Positions 26,400 through 34,586 of a stretch of 64,000 nucleotides of DNA are shown here, in pieces (within the stretch, counting starts at the first letter, position 1; the number at the start of each line of letters is the position of its first letter). A program made the translations under genes and the position numbers. The stretch is from JAFAHD01 sp963772515 (GTDB taxonomy: Bacteria; Vulcanimicrobiota; Vulcanimicrobiia; Eremiobacterales; Eremiobacteraceae). A model generated the notes under the pieces. The model did not search any database. It was not told where the DNA came from and saw only the letters and a list, made by a program, of their open reading frames with translations. The stretch covers positions 124,001 through 188,000 of the forward strand of contig CAVYXC010000004.1 in the NCBI GenBank assembly GCA_963772515.1. The letters run 5' to 3'.

Positions 26400-27977
26400 T
26401 TAGGCGTGCAACATCTCGCGCGCAGCGTTCCAGCCAGCGGCACCCATGACGCCGCCGCCCGGGTGAGCCGCAGCACCGCACAAGAATAGCCCTCGGATCG
26501 GCGTGCGGTAACCGGCGAAGCCGGGGACAGGCCGGAACATGAACAGCTGGTGCAGCGCCATGGAGCCTTGGAATATGTTGCCGCCGGTCAGATTGAAGGT
26601 GCGCTCGAGGTCCAGCGGGCTGAGCACCTGGCGCGCCAGTACCGTCGATTTGAATCCCGGCGCGTGGCGCTCGACGATATCGAAGCAGCGATCGGCGAAC
26701 GCGTTCTTGGTCTCGTCGTTCCAACCGCCTTCCTTCAGATGGTAAGGCGCGTACTGGATGAACATCGACATGACGTGTTTGTCCGCCGGGGCCAACGAAT
26801 CGTCCAACGACGACGGGAATTGGCACTCGACGACCGGCTCCTTAGAAGGATAGCCGTACTTGGCGTCGTCAAACGCGCGCTCGATGAAATCTTGCGAGGG
26901 GCACAGATGCACGGTGCCGTGGTGCTGCGGCCCGGAGACCGTGCCCGGCAGCACGGTGAAATTCGGCAGCGCCGACAACGCCGCGTTGATCTTCAGCGAC
27001 GCGCTGCTGTAGTCGATGCGCTTGACCGCCGCGAGAAATTCCTCGGGCAGCAGCGACTCGTCGAGCAGTTTGGTGAACGTGATGTTGCAGTCGACGTTGC
27101 TCGCGACATGGCGCGCCTGGAACTCATCGCCGTTGCGCAGCGCCACGCCGGTCACCGCGCCGTCGCGCACGACGATCTTGGCGACCTCGGCTTCGGTGCG
27201 GATGTCGACGCCCAGATCCTTGGCAGCGGCTGCGAGCGCTTGGGTCAGCCCCCCCATACCGCCTCGGACGTAGGCCCAGACGCCGCGTTTGCCGTTCGTC
27301 TCGCCCATGACGTGGTGGAACAACACGTACGCGGTGCCCGGCATCGACGGCGATGCGAACGATCCGATGATCGCATCCGTCGCAAGCGTGCCCTTGAGCT
27401 GCTCGTCTTCGAACCAGCGGTCGAGGATCGGACGCGCGGGTCCGGTCAGCACTTCGATCGCCTCGCCTAAGCCCGGGCCGAGCTTGCTCAAGTTGCGGCC
27501 GAGCGGCGCCATCTTGAGGAGATCGCCCAGGCCCGGCTTTGCGACGTTGGGCGGGGTTTGGATCAGCGTCGGCTCGATGACCGACGCGACGCGCTCGAGC
27601 ATCTGCTCGTAGCGCGGATATGCCTGCGCGTCCTTTTCGCTGAACTTGGCGATCTCGCTCAGGTTGGAGTCGTGATCGGAACCGAGCATGAGGTAGCGGC
27701 CGTCCAAGGTGGGCGAGAACGAGGCCGGGTGGCGCTCGATCAGATCGAAGCCGTAGTCGCGCAGGCGCAGATCGCGCGTGATCTCTGGCCGGAACAGGCT
27801 GTTGACGTACGCGGCGGTGGAGAACTTGAAGCCCGGGAACGTCTCCTCGGTGACGCAGGCCCCGCCGACGATGTAGCGCCGTTCGAGGACCAGCACCTTT
27901 CGGCCGGCGCGCGCGAGATAACAGGCCGTGACCAGCCCGTTATGGCCGCCTCCGATGATGATGGCGTCGTACTTCAA
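26400..27977 (-). CDS. FAD-dependent phytoene-desaturase-like oxidoreductase
   Basis: The 525-residue product starts at TTG 27977, with GAGGGG 2-7 nt upstream; no ATG fits better. It has the dinucleotide motif DAIIIGGGHNGLVTACYLA followed by the glutamate strand VLVLERR and VGGACVTEE. The centre has GVWAYVRGGMGGLTQALAAAA. The C-terminal FAD motif is LFLCGAAAHPGGGVMGAAGWNA. The layout is close to the carotenoid/retinoid desaturase group that includes PYROXD2. Carotenoid genes are absent nearby, so the substrate is open. It is divergent from the DUF1232 gene; a hairpin repeat lies in the shared upstream region. Confidence 0.88.
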   Translation of the reverse strand: MKYDAIIIGGGHNGLVTACYLARAGRKVLVLERRYIVGGACVTEETFPGFKFSTAAYVNSLFRPEITRDLRLRDYGFDLIERHPASFSPTLDGRYLMLGSDHDSNLSEIAKFSEKDAQAYPRYEQMLERVASVIEPTLIQTPPNVAKPGLGDLLKMAPLGRNLSKLGPGLGEAIEVLTGPARPILDRWFEDEQLKGTLATDAIIGSFASPSMPGTAYVLFHHVMGETNGKRGVWAYVRGGMGGLTQALAAAAKDLGVDIRTEAEVAKIVVRDGAVTGVALRNGDEFQARHVASNVDCNITFTKLLDESLLPEEFLAAVKRIDYSSASLKINAALSALPNFTVLPGTVSGPQHHGTVHLCPSQDFIERAFDDAKYGYPSKEPVVECQFPSSLDDSLAPADKHVMSMFIQYAPYHLKEGGWNDETKNAFADRCFDIVERHAPGFKSTVLARQVLSPLDLERTFNLTGGNIFQGSMALHQLFMFRPVPGFAGYRTPIRGLFLCGAAAHPGGGVMGAAGWNAAREMLHA

Positions 27978-28004
27978 ATCCCCTCAGTCCTACAGCCCTT
28001 GTAG

Positions 28005-28024
28005 CGGTCGAATTTATTCGACCG
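28005..28024 (+). repeat. Dispersed hairpin repeat, family A, full copy
   Basis: Perfect 9-bp stem, loop TT. The left flank is TGTAG instead of ATGGAG. It lies between the divergent desaturase-like and DUF1232 genes, just upstream of a -10 element. Confidence 0.9.
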
Positions 28025-28051
28025 TCCCGAAACATTCCCAGAGCCATACGG

Positions 28052-28057
28052 TATAAT
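28052..28057 (+). promoter_or_regulatory. Consensus -10 element for the DUF1232 gene
   Basis: TATAAT is present 24 bp before ATG 28081 and 4 bp before the GGAGG ribosome binding site. A matching -35 is not clear. The hairpin repeat lies just upstream. Confidence 0.6.
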
Positions 28058-28080
28058 AGCCTCGGAGGACTCCTATAGCC

Positions 28081-28431
28081 ATGGCCTTGTCTCTCGTGTC
28101 CGCGGCGCGCTGGGCGTTGCAATTCCCCAAAACGGCCCTGCTCGCGTCCCGCTTATTTCTCGACACGCGTGTTTCCCCGCTGCTCAAACTAGCGGCGGCG
28201 ATCGCTGCGGTCGTCGTGGTGTCGCCCGTCGATTTGTTAGGCGATTTCCCCATCGTCGGCCAAATCGACGATATCGCGCTGCTCATGTTGCTCGTGACGC
28301 TGTTCGTCAAGCTGTGCCCGGCGAATATCGTTCGGGAACATCAGTCCGCGACCGGCTCTGATCCGGCGAGCGGCTCGTGGCGCCCGCCTTCGGAACCTGG
28401 CCAGATCAAGAACGTCACCCCGCCTCGGTAA
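28081..28431 (+). CDS. DUF1232 (YkvA-like) membrane protein
   Basis: The 116-residue product starts at ATG 28081 after GGAGGACTCC. The core PLLKLAAAIAAVVVVSPVDL followed by LGDFPIVGQIDDIALLMLLVTLFVKLCP is the DUF1232 signature with two hydrophobic segments. The function of the family is unknown. The C-terminal tail is polar. It faces the unknown gene at 28535 on the other strand across two hairpins. Confidence 0.88.
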   Translation: MALSLVSAARWALQFPKTALLASRLFLDTRVSPLLKLAAAIAAVVVVSPVDLLGDFPIVGQIDDIALLMLLVTLFVKLCPANIVREHQSATGSDPASGSWRPPSEPGQIKNVTPPR

Positions 28432-28449
28432 CGCAGGGCGAATGTAAGA

Positions 28450-28468
28450 GCGCGTTCTCTGAACGCGC
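28450..28468 (+). repeat. Hairpin repeat, family B
   Basis: 8-bp stem GCGCGTTC (28450-28457) / GAACGCGC (28461-28468), loop TCT. The left flank is GTAAGA. It lies 18 bp after the DUF1232 stop. Confidence 0.75.
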
Positions 28469-28492
28469 AACATGTCCGCGCATGAAAAGCGA

Positions 28493-28518
28493 CGCGCTAC
28501 TACAATTGTAGTAGCGCG
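28493..28518. terminator. 26-bp perfect palindrome between convergent genes
   Basis: The sequence is self-complementary over 26 bp with no loop, centred between 28505 and 28506 (core TACTACAATTGTAGTA). A T-rich stretch follows on the plus strand and the stop of the minus-strand gene is 17 bp away. It may be a bidirectional terminator. Its right arm shares GTAGTAGCGCG with the family B repeat at 36871. Confidence 0.6.
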
Positions 28519-28534
28519 CGTTTATGATTGTGGA

Positions 28535-29149
28535 TTACGCGAGCCGTTCGAACACGAACACGCGGCGCGTCTTGCTCTGCCCGCGATATGATTCGACGAA
28601 GCGATAGCCGTTGTCGCGCGCGAGATTGAGCGCGGCTTCGATCTTCGACGCGCTGGCCGCCGGCAATTCGAGCGCCATGTAATGCTGGTCGTTTTTCGGA
28701 TGGCTGTTGACGCCGGCGGTCGCCCGCTCGACGAGCCGGTTGATCGCCCGCAGCAGCCCGGCCGCGATGGGCTCGCCGGCCACGAAGAGCTTGCTGCCGA
28801 GGGCCTCGATGGGCAGGCTGCCGGCCGAGGGATCCACCAAACACAGGTGGCGCTTGTCTTTGGGCCGCACGATCGAGAACTTGTGGTCCCGGTAGACGAT
28901 ATCGATGGCCTGGCTGCCGTCGGGCAGCGCCAAGCGGTCCTTTTCGGTGATCCTGGCATCGGTCGCGAGCCCATCGTTGAGCTCGGCCAATTCTTCGGCA
29001 AGCAGATTCTGCACGACGCGCCACGCATTGTCGGCGCGCTCGGGATTGGTGCGCTGCTCGCGGTCGCAGTCATCGTATTCGCGTAGACGTTCGCGAATGG
29101 CGACGCGAATATCGGTGACGTCGACATCGATACGCAACTCTTGCAGCAC
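28535..29149 (-). CDS. Cytoplasmic protein of unknown function
   Basis: I place the start at GTG 29149 because GGAGG lies 8 nt upstream, giving 204 residues. The frame is open to a TTG at 29191, but that lies within an inverted repeat. The N-terminal third is charged and helical (RVAIRERLREYDDCDREQR). The remainder is mixed alpha/beta (SQAIDIVYRDHKFSIVRPKD; HLCLVDPSAGSLPIEALGSK; YRFVESYRGQSKTRRVFVFE). There is no signal peptide. I do not recognise a domain. It is convergent with the DUF1232 gene. Confidence 0.65.
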   Translation of the reverse strand: MLQELRIDVDVTDIRVAIRERLREYDDCDREQRTNPERADNAWRVVQNLLAEELAELNDGLATDARITEKDRLALPDGSQAIDIVYRDHKFSIVRPKDKRHLCLVDPSAGSLPIEALGSKLFVAGEPIAAGLLRAINRLVERATAGVNSHPKNDQHYMALELPAASASKIEAALNLARDNGYRFVESYRGQSKTRRVFVFERLA

Positions 29150-29185
29150 GCCCGCAGCCTCCGAGACTGGTTGTCTGAACGAACA

Positions 29186-29219
29186 GCACAACCGAGGTGT
29201 AGGTGTACGTCGGTTGTGC
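29186..29219. promoter_or_regulatory. Inverted repeat upstream of the unknown gene at 28535
   Basis: Perfect 10-bp arms GCACAACCGA (29186-29195) and TCGGTTGTGC (29210-29219), 14 nt apart. It lies about 37 bp upstream of GTG 29149. It could be an operator or a leader hairpin. An A/T-rich patch at 29289-29302 farther upstream could hold the promoter. Confidence 0.5.
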
Positions 29220-29322
29220 GAGACTGACGAAGCGCCCTCGTTCGTCTACGCGCTTGGAGTTTTCCTCGTCCTCTCGAAACAGAACTCGAAAATTATTTTT
29301 TCAACCGCGGGACGAAGATTTT

Positions 29323-31113
29323 TCACGACGCGGTCGCGTTCGCTCGCCGCACGGCGGCCAGCACTTGCTCCGCGTCGTTCGCGCTCGCAAAGCATACCGC
29401 ACCGCGACACACGATCGCCGTAGGAGCATCCGACGTGCCGGCGTCGAGGGCGCTTGCTCGCATCCGGTCGCGCGGATCGACGGCGTTGAGGCGCAGCGGC
29501 GGAGCTGCCACAGCAAGCAAGGGGTCCCGCAGAGCGCTCATCGCCGCGGATCCGGGCTCGCCGATGAGCTTGATGTCGTACGGCGGCTCGAGAAGTTCGA
29601 GCACAGCGCCGGCATACGACGCGCCGAACACGCCCATGCGACCGTAGGTCGAGGTGAAGCGCTCTAAAATCGAGCGTCCTCGCGTGGCGAGGGATTCATC
29701 CGCTGTGAACGCGCGCAGCGCGAGCAAGACCCGAGCCATCAGCGCGTTCTCAGGCATGGGCGCGACCGGCTCGGCCACGCGGCCGGGCTCGGAGCCATCG
29801 GCCAGCCGGTCGAGATATGCGCCCGCCGCCTCGCTGTACAGGGCATTGCTCGCGCGGGCCAGCGATAGCGCTCGTTCGAGCCAGCGGACCTCACTCGTGG
29901 CCTGGAAGGCGGCAAGCGCCGCCCACGCGCTCCATGCCTGATCGCCCAGCAGGCCGCGCACGCGCGCCGTCCCGTCGGAATAGCGTGCCATAAGCCCGTC
30001 CACGAGCAGGCTGGACCACAACATCTCGAGGATCTCGACGCCGCGCCCGATCCACGCGCGCGCATCCTCGCCCAGCGGCGACAGCAGCGGACCGGCGCAG
30101 ATCAACGCGTGCGCCGCTTCCGCGTTCCACGACGTATAGATCGTCCTATCGACGTATGGAGCGGTCGAATTTATTCGACCGTCCTTTGATAATTGATAAT
30201 ACGTCTCATCCGCATCTTGGCTGCCGCCGTAGCCGTGCCGGGCTTCGTCCCATAACGTGGCGTCCAAGTAGCGTTTGGTGTCGACTGCGACTCGCCCGAG
30301 GGCCCCGTCGCCGAACAGTGCACTCGCCTGGGCGCACGCCAGCATGAGGCCGCCCAAGTCCTCGAGCATCTTCTCGAAATGCGGAACGCTGAAATCGCGC
30401 GTGGTCGAATAGCGGAAGAAGCCGCCCTCGACGTGATCGTACATCCCGCCGCCCGCCATCGCTCGCAAGGACATCTGGACCATCGTCTGCACGCGCCCGT
30501 CGGGGTGGCGGCTGTAGAAGTCCAATAGGAAATGCAGGACGTCGGCCTGCGGGAACTTCGGCTCCGTGCCGAAGCCGCCGAACTGATCGTCGAACGCCTC
30601 CGATGCGGCCGCGACGATCGCCGCCGGCGCGCCACCATCCAGCTCGCCCGCGGGGCCGGTCGGCGCGTGCGTGCGTTTGGCCCGCACCTCGGCGATGCGG
30701 CGCGAGAACTCGAGGCGATTGGCGGGCTCGGCGTAGAGATCGGAGACCTGCTGCAGGAACGGCAGCATAGCCTCAGGCGGTATGTACGTGCCTCCACGGA
30801 GAATCTCGCCCTCGGGCGTGAGGATCACGGTCGTCGGCCAGCCGCCCATGTTGTAACGCGCGTTGATGTCCGGGCGCTGGTCGTTGTCGACCCGGATGGG
30901 GACATACCGGTCGTTGATGAGGCCGATCACCGCCGGGTCGGAATATGAGGTCTCGTCCATCACGTGACACCAGTGGCACCACACGGCGGAGATAGCCAGC
31001 AAAACGGGCTTGTGTTCTGCTTGCGCGTGCGCGAACGAACCCGGCTCCCACGCCTGCCAGTGGATCTCGGCGGCGCGATTGGGGCGGGGAGAGAAGTGCA
31101 GCTTGGCGGTCAT
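29323..31113 (-). CDS. DUF255 / thioredoxin-fold protein (YyaL/spermatogenesis-associated 20-like)
   Basis: The 596-residue product starts at ATG 31113. The N-terminal thioredoxin-like domain carries ISAVWCHWCHVMDETSYSDP, the WCxWC motif of DUF255, and NMGGWPTTVILTPEG. A glucosaminidase-like alpha/alpha barrel follows (PKFPQADVLHFLLDFY; GGMYDHVEGGFFRYSTTRD; HFEKMLEDL). A family A hairpin repeat is inside the gene and is translated in frame as DGRINSTAPY near residue 316. The normal family length is 600-700 residues. No signal peptide. The molecular role of the family is unsettled (redox, or sugar processing). Confidence 0.9.
   Translation of the reverse strand: MTAKLHFSPRPNRAAEIHWQAWEPGSFAHAQAEHKPVLLAISAVWCHWCHVMDETSYSDPAVIGLINDRYVPIRVDNDQRPDINARYNMGGWPTTVILTPEGEILRGGTYIPPEAMLPFLQQVSDLYAEPANRLEFSRRIAEVRAKRTHAPTGPAGELDGGAPAAIVAAASEAFDDQFGGFGTEPKFPQADVLHFLLDFYSRHPDGRVQTMVQMSLRAMAGGGMYDHVEGGFFRYSTTRDFSVPHFEKMLEDLGGLMLACAQASALFGDGALGRVAVDTKRYLDATLWDEARHGYGGSQDADETYYQLSKDGRINSTAPYVDRTIYTSWNAEAAHALICAGPLLSPLGEDARAWIGRGVEILEMLWSSLLVDGLMARYSDGTARVRGLLGDQAWSAWAALAAFQATSEVRWLERALSLARASNALYSEAAGAYLDRLADGSEPGRVAEPVAPMPENALMARVLLALRAFTADESLATRGRSILERFTSTYGRMGVFGASYAGAVLELLEPPYDIKLIGEPGSAAMSALRDPLLAVAAPPLRLNAVDPRDRMRASALDAGTSDAPTAIVCRGAVCFASANDAEQVLAAVRRANATAS
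30162..30181 (+). repeat. Family A hairpin repeat inside the DUF255 gene
   Basis: Perfect 9-bp stem, loop TT, preceded by TATGGAG and followed by TCC. It is read on the minus strand in frame as GRINSTAP without a stop, so the reading frame of the DUF255 gene is kept. Confidence 0.92.
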
Positions 31114-31162
31114 GGTCGAGTCGGCTTCGCCGGCATCGCGTACGAATCCGCGATGTATGGAG

Positions 31163-31182
31163 CGGTCGAATTCATTCGACCG
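31163..31182 (+). repeat. Dispersed hairpin repeat, family A, full copy
   Basis: Perfect 9-bp stem, loop TC, with TATGGAG on the left and TCC on the right. It occupies the middle of the 77-bp gap between the divergent DUF255 and pxpB genes and lies 8 bp before the pxpB GTG start. Confidence 0.92.
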
Positions 31183-31190
31183 TCCATGAC

Positions 31191-31868
31191 GTGAGAGTCG
31201 AACCGGCCGGCGACTCCGCGGTCATCGCCATCCTGGGCGACGTCATCGACCTCGCCACCGTGCGCCGCGTTTGGTCGGTCTGCGCCCTCGCGCGCGAACG
31301 ATTCGGCGATGCCGCGCTCGACGTCGTCGGCGCGTACGCGTCGGTCCTCGTGCGCTTCGATCCGGCGCGCCTCGATCTGGCCATCGCGCTCGCGTGCCTG
31401 CGCGGCTGCGCGCAAGAAGGCGAAGGGCGCATCGTGCTCACGCCAAGACGCATCCGCGTCGGCGCGTGCTTTGGCGGCGAGCACGGCGCCGATCTGGACG
31501 ATACCGCCGCCGAGGTCGGCACGAACCCGAAGGACTACGTCAAAGCGCTGTGCGCGGCGCGATTCCACGTCGCCTTTCTCGGCTTCATCGCAGGCTTTCC
31601 ATATCTGTTGGGCCTGCCGCCGGAGCTCGGCGCGCCGCGGCGAACGACTCCGCGCGACCGCGTGCCCGCGGGCAGCGTCGCAGTCGCGGGCACGCAGTGC
31701 GGCATCTACCCGACGCCATCGCCCGGCGGCTGGCGCCTCCTCGGCACGACAAGCGCTGCCATTTTCGATCCATCGCGCGAGCCGCCCGCTCTGTTCGCGC
31801 CCGGCGACGAAGTGCGTTTCGAGGTGGTTTCGCGCATGGGCGACGCGGTGGCGGAGGTGGCCTGGTGA
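31191..31868 (+). CDS. pxpB: 5-oxoprolinase subunit PxpB (KipI family)
   Basis: The 225-residue product starts at GTG 31191. It matches the KipI/AHS1 family: N-terminal VEPAGDSAVIAILGDVID, and the conserved block FLGFIAGFPYLLGLPPEL then PRxxxPRDRVPAGSVAVAG, GTQCGIYPTPSPGGWRLLGT. With PxpA and PxpC it forms the ATP-dependent 5-oxoprolinase, which opens 5-oxoproline to glutamate in the cytoplasm. It overlaps pxpC by 4 bp (GTGA), so the three genes are coupled in the order B-C-A. Confidence 0.92.
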   Translation: MRVEPAGDSAVIAILGDVIDLATVRRVWSVCALARERFGDAALDVVGAYASVLVRFDPARLDLAIALACLRGCAQEGEGRIVLTPRRIRVGACFGGEHGADLDDTAAEVGTNPKDYVKALCAARFHVAFLGFIAGFPYLLGLPPELGAPRRTTPRDRVPAGSVAVAGTQCGIYPTPSPGGWRLLGTTSAAIFDPSREPPALFAPGDEVRFEVVSRMGDAVAEVAW

Positions 31869-32875
31869 GCTCACTGCGCGCGCTGCGCGTGCTCGCACCC
31901 GGCGCGCTCTCGACCGTGCAAGACCTCGGCCGGCGCGATGTGGCGCGCTTCGGTGTTTCACCGTCGGGCGCAGCCGATTGGTATAGCGCGAGCGCGGCCA
32001 ACCTGTTGGCCGGGAATCCGCCAAACGCCGCGCTTGTCGAAACGACGCTGACCGGTGCGGAGTTCGAGCTGCAGGGCGATGCGTCAATCGCGGTGACTGG
32101 CGCGGTCGCGGCGCTTTTGATCGACGGCGTGCCGGCGGCGCGCTGGCAGTCGCACGCACTGCGCGCCGGCGTGAAGATCGAGATCGGCGCCGCGGAGCGC
32201 GGCGCGCATTCGTATCTGGCCGTTGACGGCGGCATCGAGGTGCCGCTCGTCTTGGGCAGCGCTTCGACCGACGTGGGAGCAGCCTTTGGCGGCTACCACG
32301 GTCGCCCACTGCGCGCGGGCGACGTCCTCAATCTAGCAGCGCGCACCCCGAACGCGAACCCGAACCCGCTTCCCGCGGCATCCACCCCGCTCGCCTATCA
32401 GCCCGAAACGATACAGCACTGGAATCCATCGACGGTCTTGCGCTTGCTCCCAGGCCCGCATCGATCGTCGTTGTCCGACGCCGCTTGGCACGAGCTGTTC
32501 GCGCGCTCGTATGGGGTCTCGAGCCGGTCGACGCGCCAGGGTTTGCAGCTCGAGGGCGAGCCGCTGCCGCTCGACCGCCCGACCGATGTGATCTCGGCGG
32601 GTGCGTATGCCGGATGCGTGCAAATCACCAGCGCCGGACTGCCCGTCATACTGCTCGCAGAACACCAGACGACGGGTGGCTACGCGACGGCCGCGTGCAC
32701 GATCGCAGCCGACGTCCCCCGCGCCGGACAGCTTCGCCCCGGCGACCGAGTGCGGTTCACGCTCGTCTCGCGCATCGACGCTGTGCATGCGCTCGCCGGG
32801 CTGCACCGCATGCTCGCGTCGGCGGCGCCGGCGACGGCCGCCGAGCTCGGCGCCGGATTCTACGAAGGACTCTAG
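31865..32875 (+). CDS. pxpC: 5-oxoprolinase subunit PxpC (KipA/AHS2 family)
   Basis: The start is GTG 31865 overlapping the pxpB stop, giving 336 residues. Signature blocks are VLAPGALSTVQDLGRRDVAR, FGVSPSGAADWYSASAANLL, the beta-rich AHS2 core and the late VISAGAYAGCVQITSAGLPV then ILLAEHQTTGGYATAACTIA, ending with GDRVRF. It is the large partner of PxpB. Its stop is two bases before the proposed CTG start of pxpA. Confidence 0.92.
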   Translation: MSSLRALRVLAPGALSTVQDLGRRDVARFGVSPSGAADWYSASAANLLAGNPPNAALVETTLTGAEFELQGDASIAVTGAVAALLIDGVPAARWQSHALRAGVKIEIGAAERGAHSYLAVDGGIEVPLVLGSASTDVGAAFGGYHGRPLRAGDVLNLAARTPNANPNPLPAASTPLAYQPETIQHWNPSTVLRLLPGPHRSSLSDAAWHELFARSYGVSSRSTRQGLQLEGEPLPLDRPTDVISAGAYAGCVQITSAGLPVILLAEHQTTGGYATAACTIAADVPRAGQLRPGDRVRFTLVSRIDAVHALAGLHRMLASAAPATAAELGAGFYEGL

Positions 32876-32877
32876 CG

Positions 32878-33606
32878 CTGGAAAAAACGATCGACCTCAA
32901 CTGCGACATCGGCGAATCCTACGGCGCATGGCGCATGGGCGACGACCTGGCGCTGCTCGACGTCGTGACGTCGGCCAACGTCGCGTGCGGCTTCCACGCC
33001 GGTGACCCGACCACCATCGAGGCCACCGTGTGCGCGGCCGCCGAGCGCGGCGTGGCCGTCGGTGCCCATCCGTCGTATCCGGACCTCGCCGGCTTCGGAC
33101 GGCGCAGCATGGATCTCAAACCCGCCGACGTCGAAGCGGGCGTCCTTTACCAGATCGGTGCGCTTGCAGCCTTCACAAGCGCGAGCGGCGTGCCGCTGCA
33201 CCACGTCAAGCCTCACGGCGCTCTATATAATGATGCGTTTTCAAACGCGGTGCTTGCGGGTGCCATCGCAAACGCGGTCGCGCGCTTCGACAAAGCCCTC
33301 GTGCTCGTCGGATTGCCGAAATCGGCACTGCTCGCTGCCGGGCGCGCCGCGGGCCTGCCTACCGCCGCCGAAGGCTTTTGCGATCGCGCCTACGAGCCGG
33401 ATGGCACGCTGCGCTCGCGCACCAAAGACGGCGCGCTGATCACCAACCCCGCCAAGGCTGCCAGACAAGCACTCGACCTTGCAGGCAGCGGTCACGTGCA
33501 GACATTGTGCATCCACGGCGACACCCCGGGCGCGTCGGCGATCGCGTTCGCGGTGCGCGCGGCGCTGCGCGACGCCGGCTTCGCTATCGCGCCGTTGCGC
33601 GCATGA
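32878..33606 (+). CDS. pxpA: 5-oxoprolinase subunit PxpA (LamB/YcsF family), probable CTG start
   Basis: The family N-terminus IDLNCDIGESYGAWRMGDD begins five codons into the frame, and no ATG, GTG or TTG precedes it nearby. CTG 32878 is in the right place, with AAGGA 9 nt upstream (32864-32868), giving 242 residues, the normal size. Other family blocks are ACGFHAGDP, GAHPSYPDLAGFGRR, VKPHGALYND, AEGFCDRAYEPDGTLRSR and CIHGDTPGA. The catalytic region is complete. The stop overlaps the rimP start (ATGA). Confidence 0.9.
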   Translation: MEKTIDLNCDIGESYGAWRMGDDLALLDVVTSANVACGFHAGDPTTIEATVCAAAERGVAVGAHPSYPDLAGFGRRSMDLKPADVEAGVLYQIGALAAFTSASGVPLHHVKPHGALYNDAFSNAVLAGAIANAVARFDKALVLVGLPKSALLAAGRAAGLPTAAEGFCDRAYEPDGTLRSRTKDGALITNPAKAARQALDLAGSGHVQTLCIHGDTPGASAIAFAVRAALRDAGFAIAPLRA

Positions 33607-34094
33607 GCGCGCCCGAACGCCTCGAGGCGATCCTGCATGGCATCGCAGAACATTTCAAAGACGTCGAAGTGCTCAAGACCGGCGTGCGCCGCGAAGGCCG
33701 CGGCTATGCGCTCTCGGTGACCGTCGATCGCGAAGGCGGCGTCGACACCGCGCTGTGCGAGCGCATCACCCGCTTCATCGACCAACGCATCGAAGCCGAG
33801 AAGCTCGGTGAAACCCTGGGAGCCTACACCATCGAGGTCGGATCGGCCGGCCTCGACCGTCCGCTGCTTGCACCCGCGCACTATCGGCGCTTCATCGGCC
33901 GCGACGCACGCATCATCACCAGCCTGCGCGTCCACAACCGCGTCGAGTTCACTGGGAGGATTGAGGCGGCCGACGAGGACAAGGTCACGCTTGCCGATCG
34001 ATACGCAGGCCGCGTGGACGTGCCGTACGCGGCCGTCAAGCGTGCCAATCTGGTGTACGATATCGCCGACGATCTGAAGCGACATAAAGCATGA
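33603..34094 (+). CDS. rimP: Ribosome maturation factor RimP
   Basis: The start is ATG 33603, overlapping the pxpA stop, giving 163 residues. The RimP pattern is visible: LEAILHGIAEHFKDVEVLKT, VDREGGVDTALCERITRFID, YTIEVGSAGLDRPLL, and HYRRFIGRDARIITSLRV with the SH3-like C-terminal domain. It assists 30S subunit assembly. In most bacteria rimP is directly before nusA; here two extra genes lie between them, and its stop overlaps the next start (ATGA). Confidence 0.9.
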   Translation: MSAPERLEAILHGIAEHFKDVEVLKTGVRREGRGYALSVTVDREGGVDTALCERITRFIDQRIEAEKLGETLGAYTIEVGSAGLDRPLLAPAHYRRFIGRDARIITSLRVHNRVEFTGRIEAADEDKVTLADRYAGRVDVPYAAVKRANLVYDIADDLKRHKA

Positions 34095-34567
34095 GCACGA
34101 CAGTCGAGCAGCCGGACAACGCTGGCGTCCGCTTCCCGCCGCCCTTCATCTATCTTCTAGGCCTGCTGCTCGCGTGGCCGCTGGAACGGTTCGTGCCGCT
34201 GCACATTCCTCTCGGGGTCGCGCGCTGGCCGCTGGCCGCAGTGCTGCTGCTCGGGTGGCTCGCGCTGTTTTTCATGGCGTTGCCGATGTTCAGGAAAGCA
34301 CGAACGCCGGTTAGCCCAGTGCAGCCGACCACGGCGCTCATGACCTCCGGCATCTACAGCCGCACGAGAAACCCGCTCTATCTCGGTCTCGCGCTGTTCT
34401 ATCTCATGGTCACCGCCATCGCACAATCCGGGTGGATGCTCATCCTCTTAGTGCCGGTCGTGCTGGTCATCCGGTTCGCGGTGATCGCAGCAGAAGAACG
34501 TTATCTCGATCGCCGTTTTGGGCAAGAGTATCTTGACTACAAACAGCGCGTGCGCCGCTGGCTTTGA
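34091..34567 (+). CDS. Isoprenylcysteine carboxyl methyltransferase-like membrane protein
   Basis: The 158-residue product starts at ATG 34091 overlapping the rimP stop. It has about four hydrophobic segments and the ICMT/PEMT motif TSGIYSRTRNPLYLGLALFY then AAEERYLDRRFGQEYLDYKQ. The family moves methyl groups from SAM to lipids or isoprenoid cysteine; in bacteria the substrates are mostly unknown. Its place inside the rimP-nusA stretch is unusual. Confidence 0.88.
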   Translation: MSTTVEQPDNAGVRFPPPFIYLLGLLLAWPLERFVPLHIPLGVARWPLAAVLLLGWLALFFMALPMFRKARTPVSPVQPTTALMTSGIYSRTRNPLYLGLALFYLMVTAIAQSGWMLILLVPVVLVIRFAVIAAEERYLDRRFGQEYLDYKQRVRRWL

Positions 34568-34586
34568 AAAGGAAGGGGCAAATACC

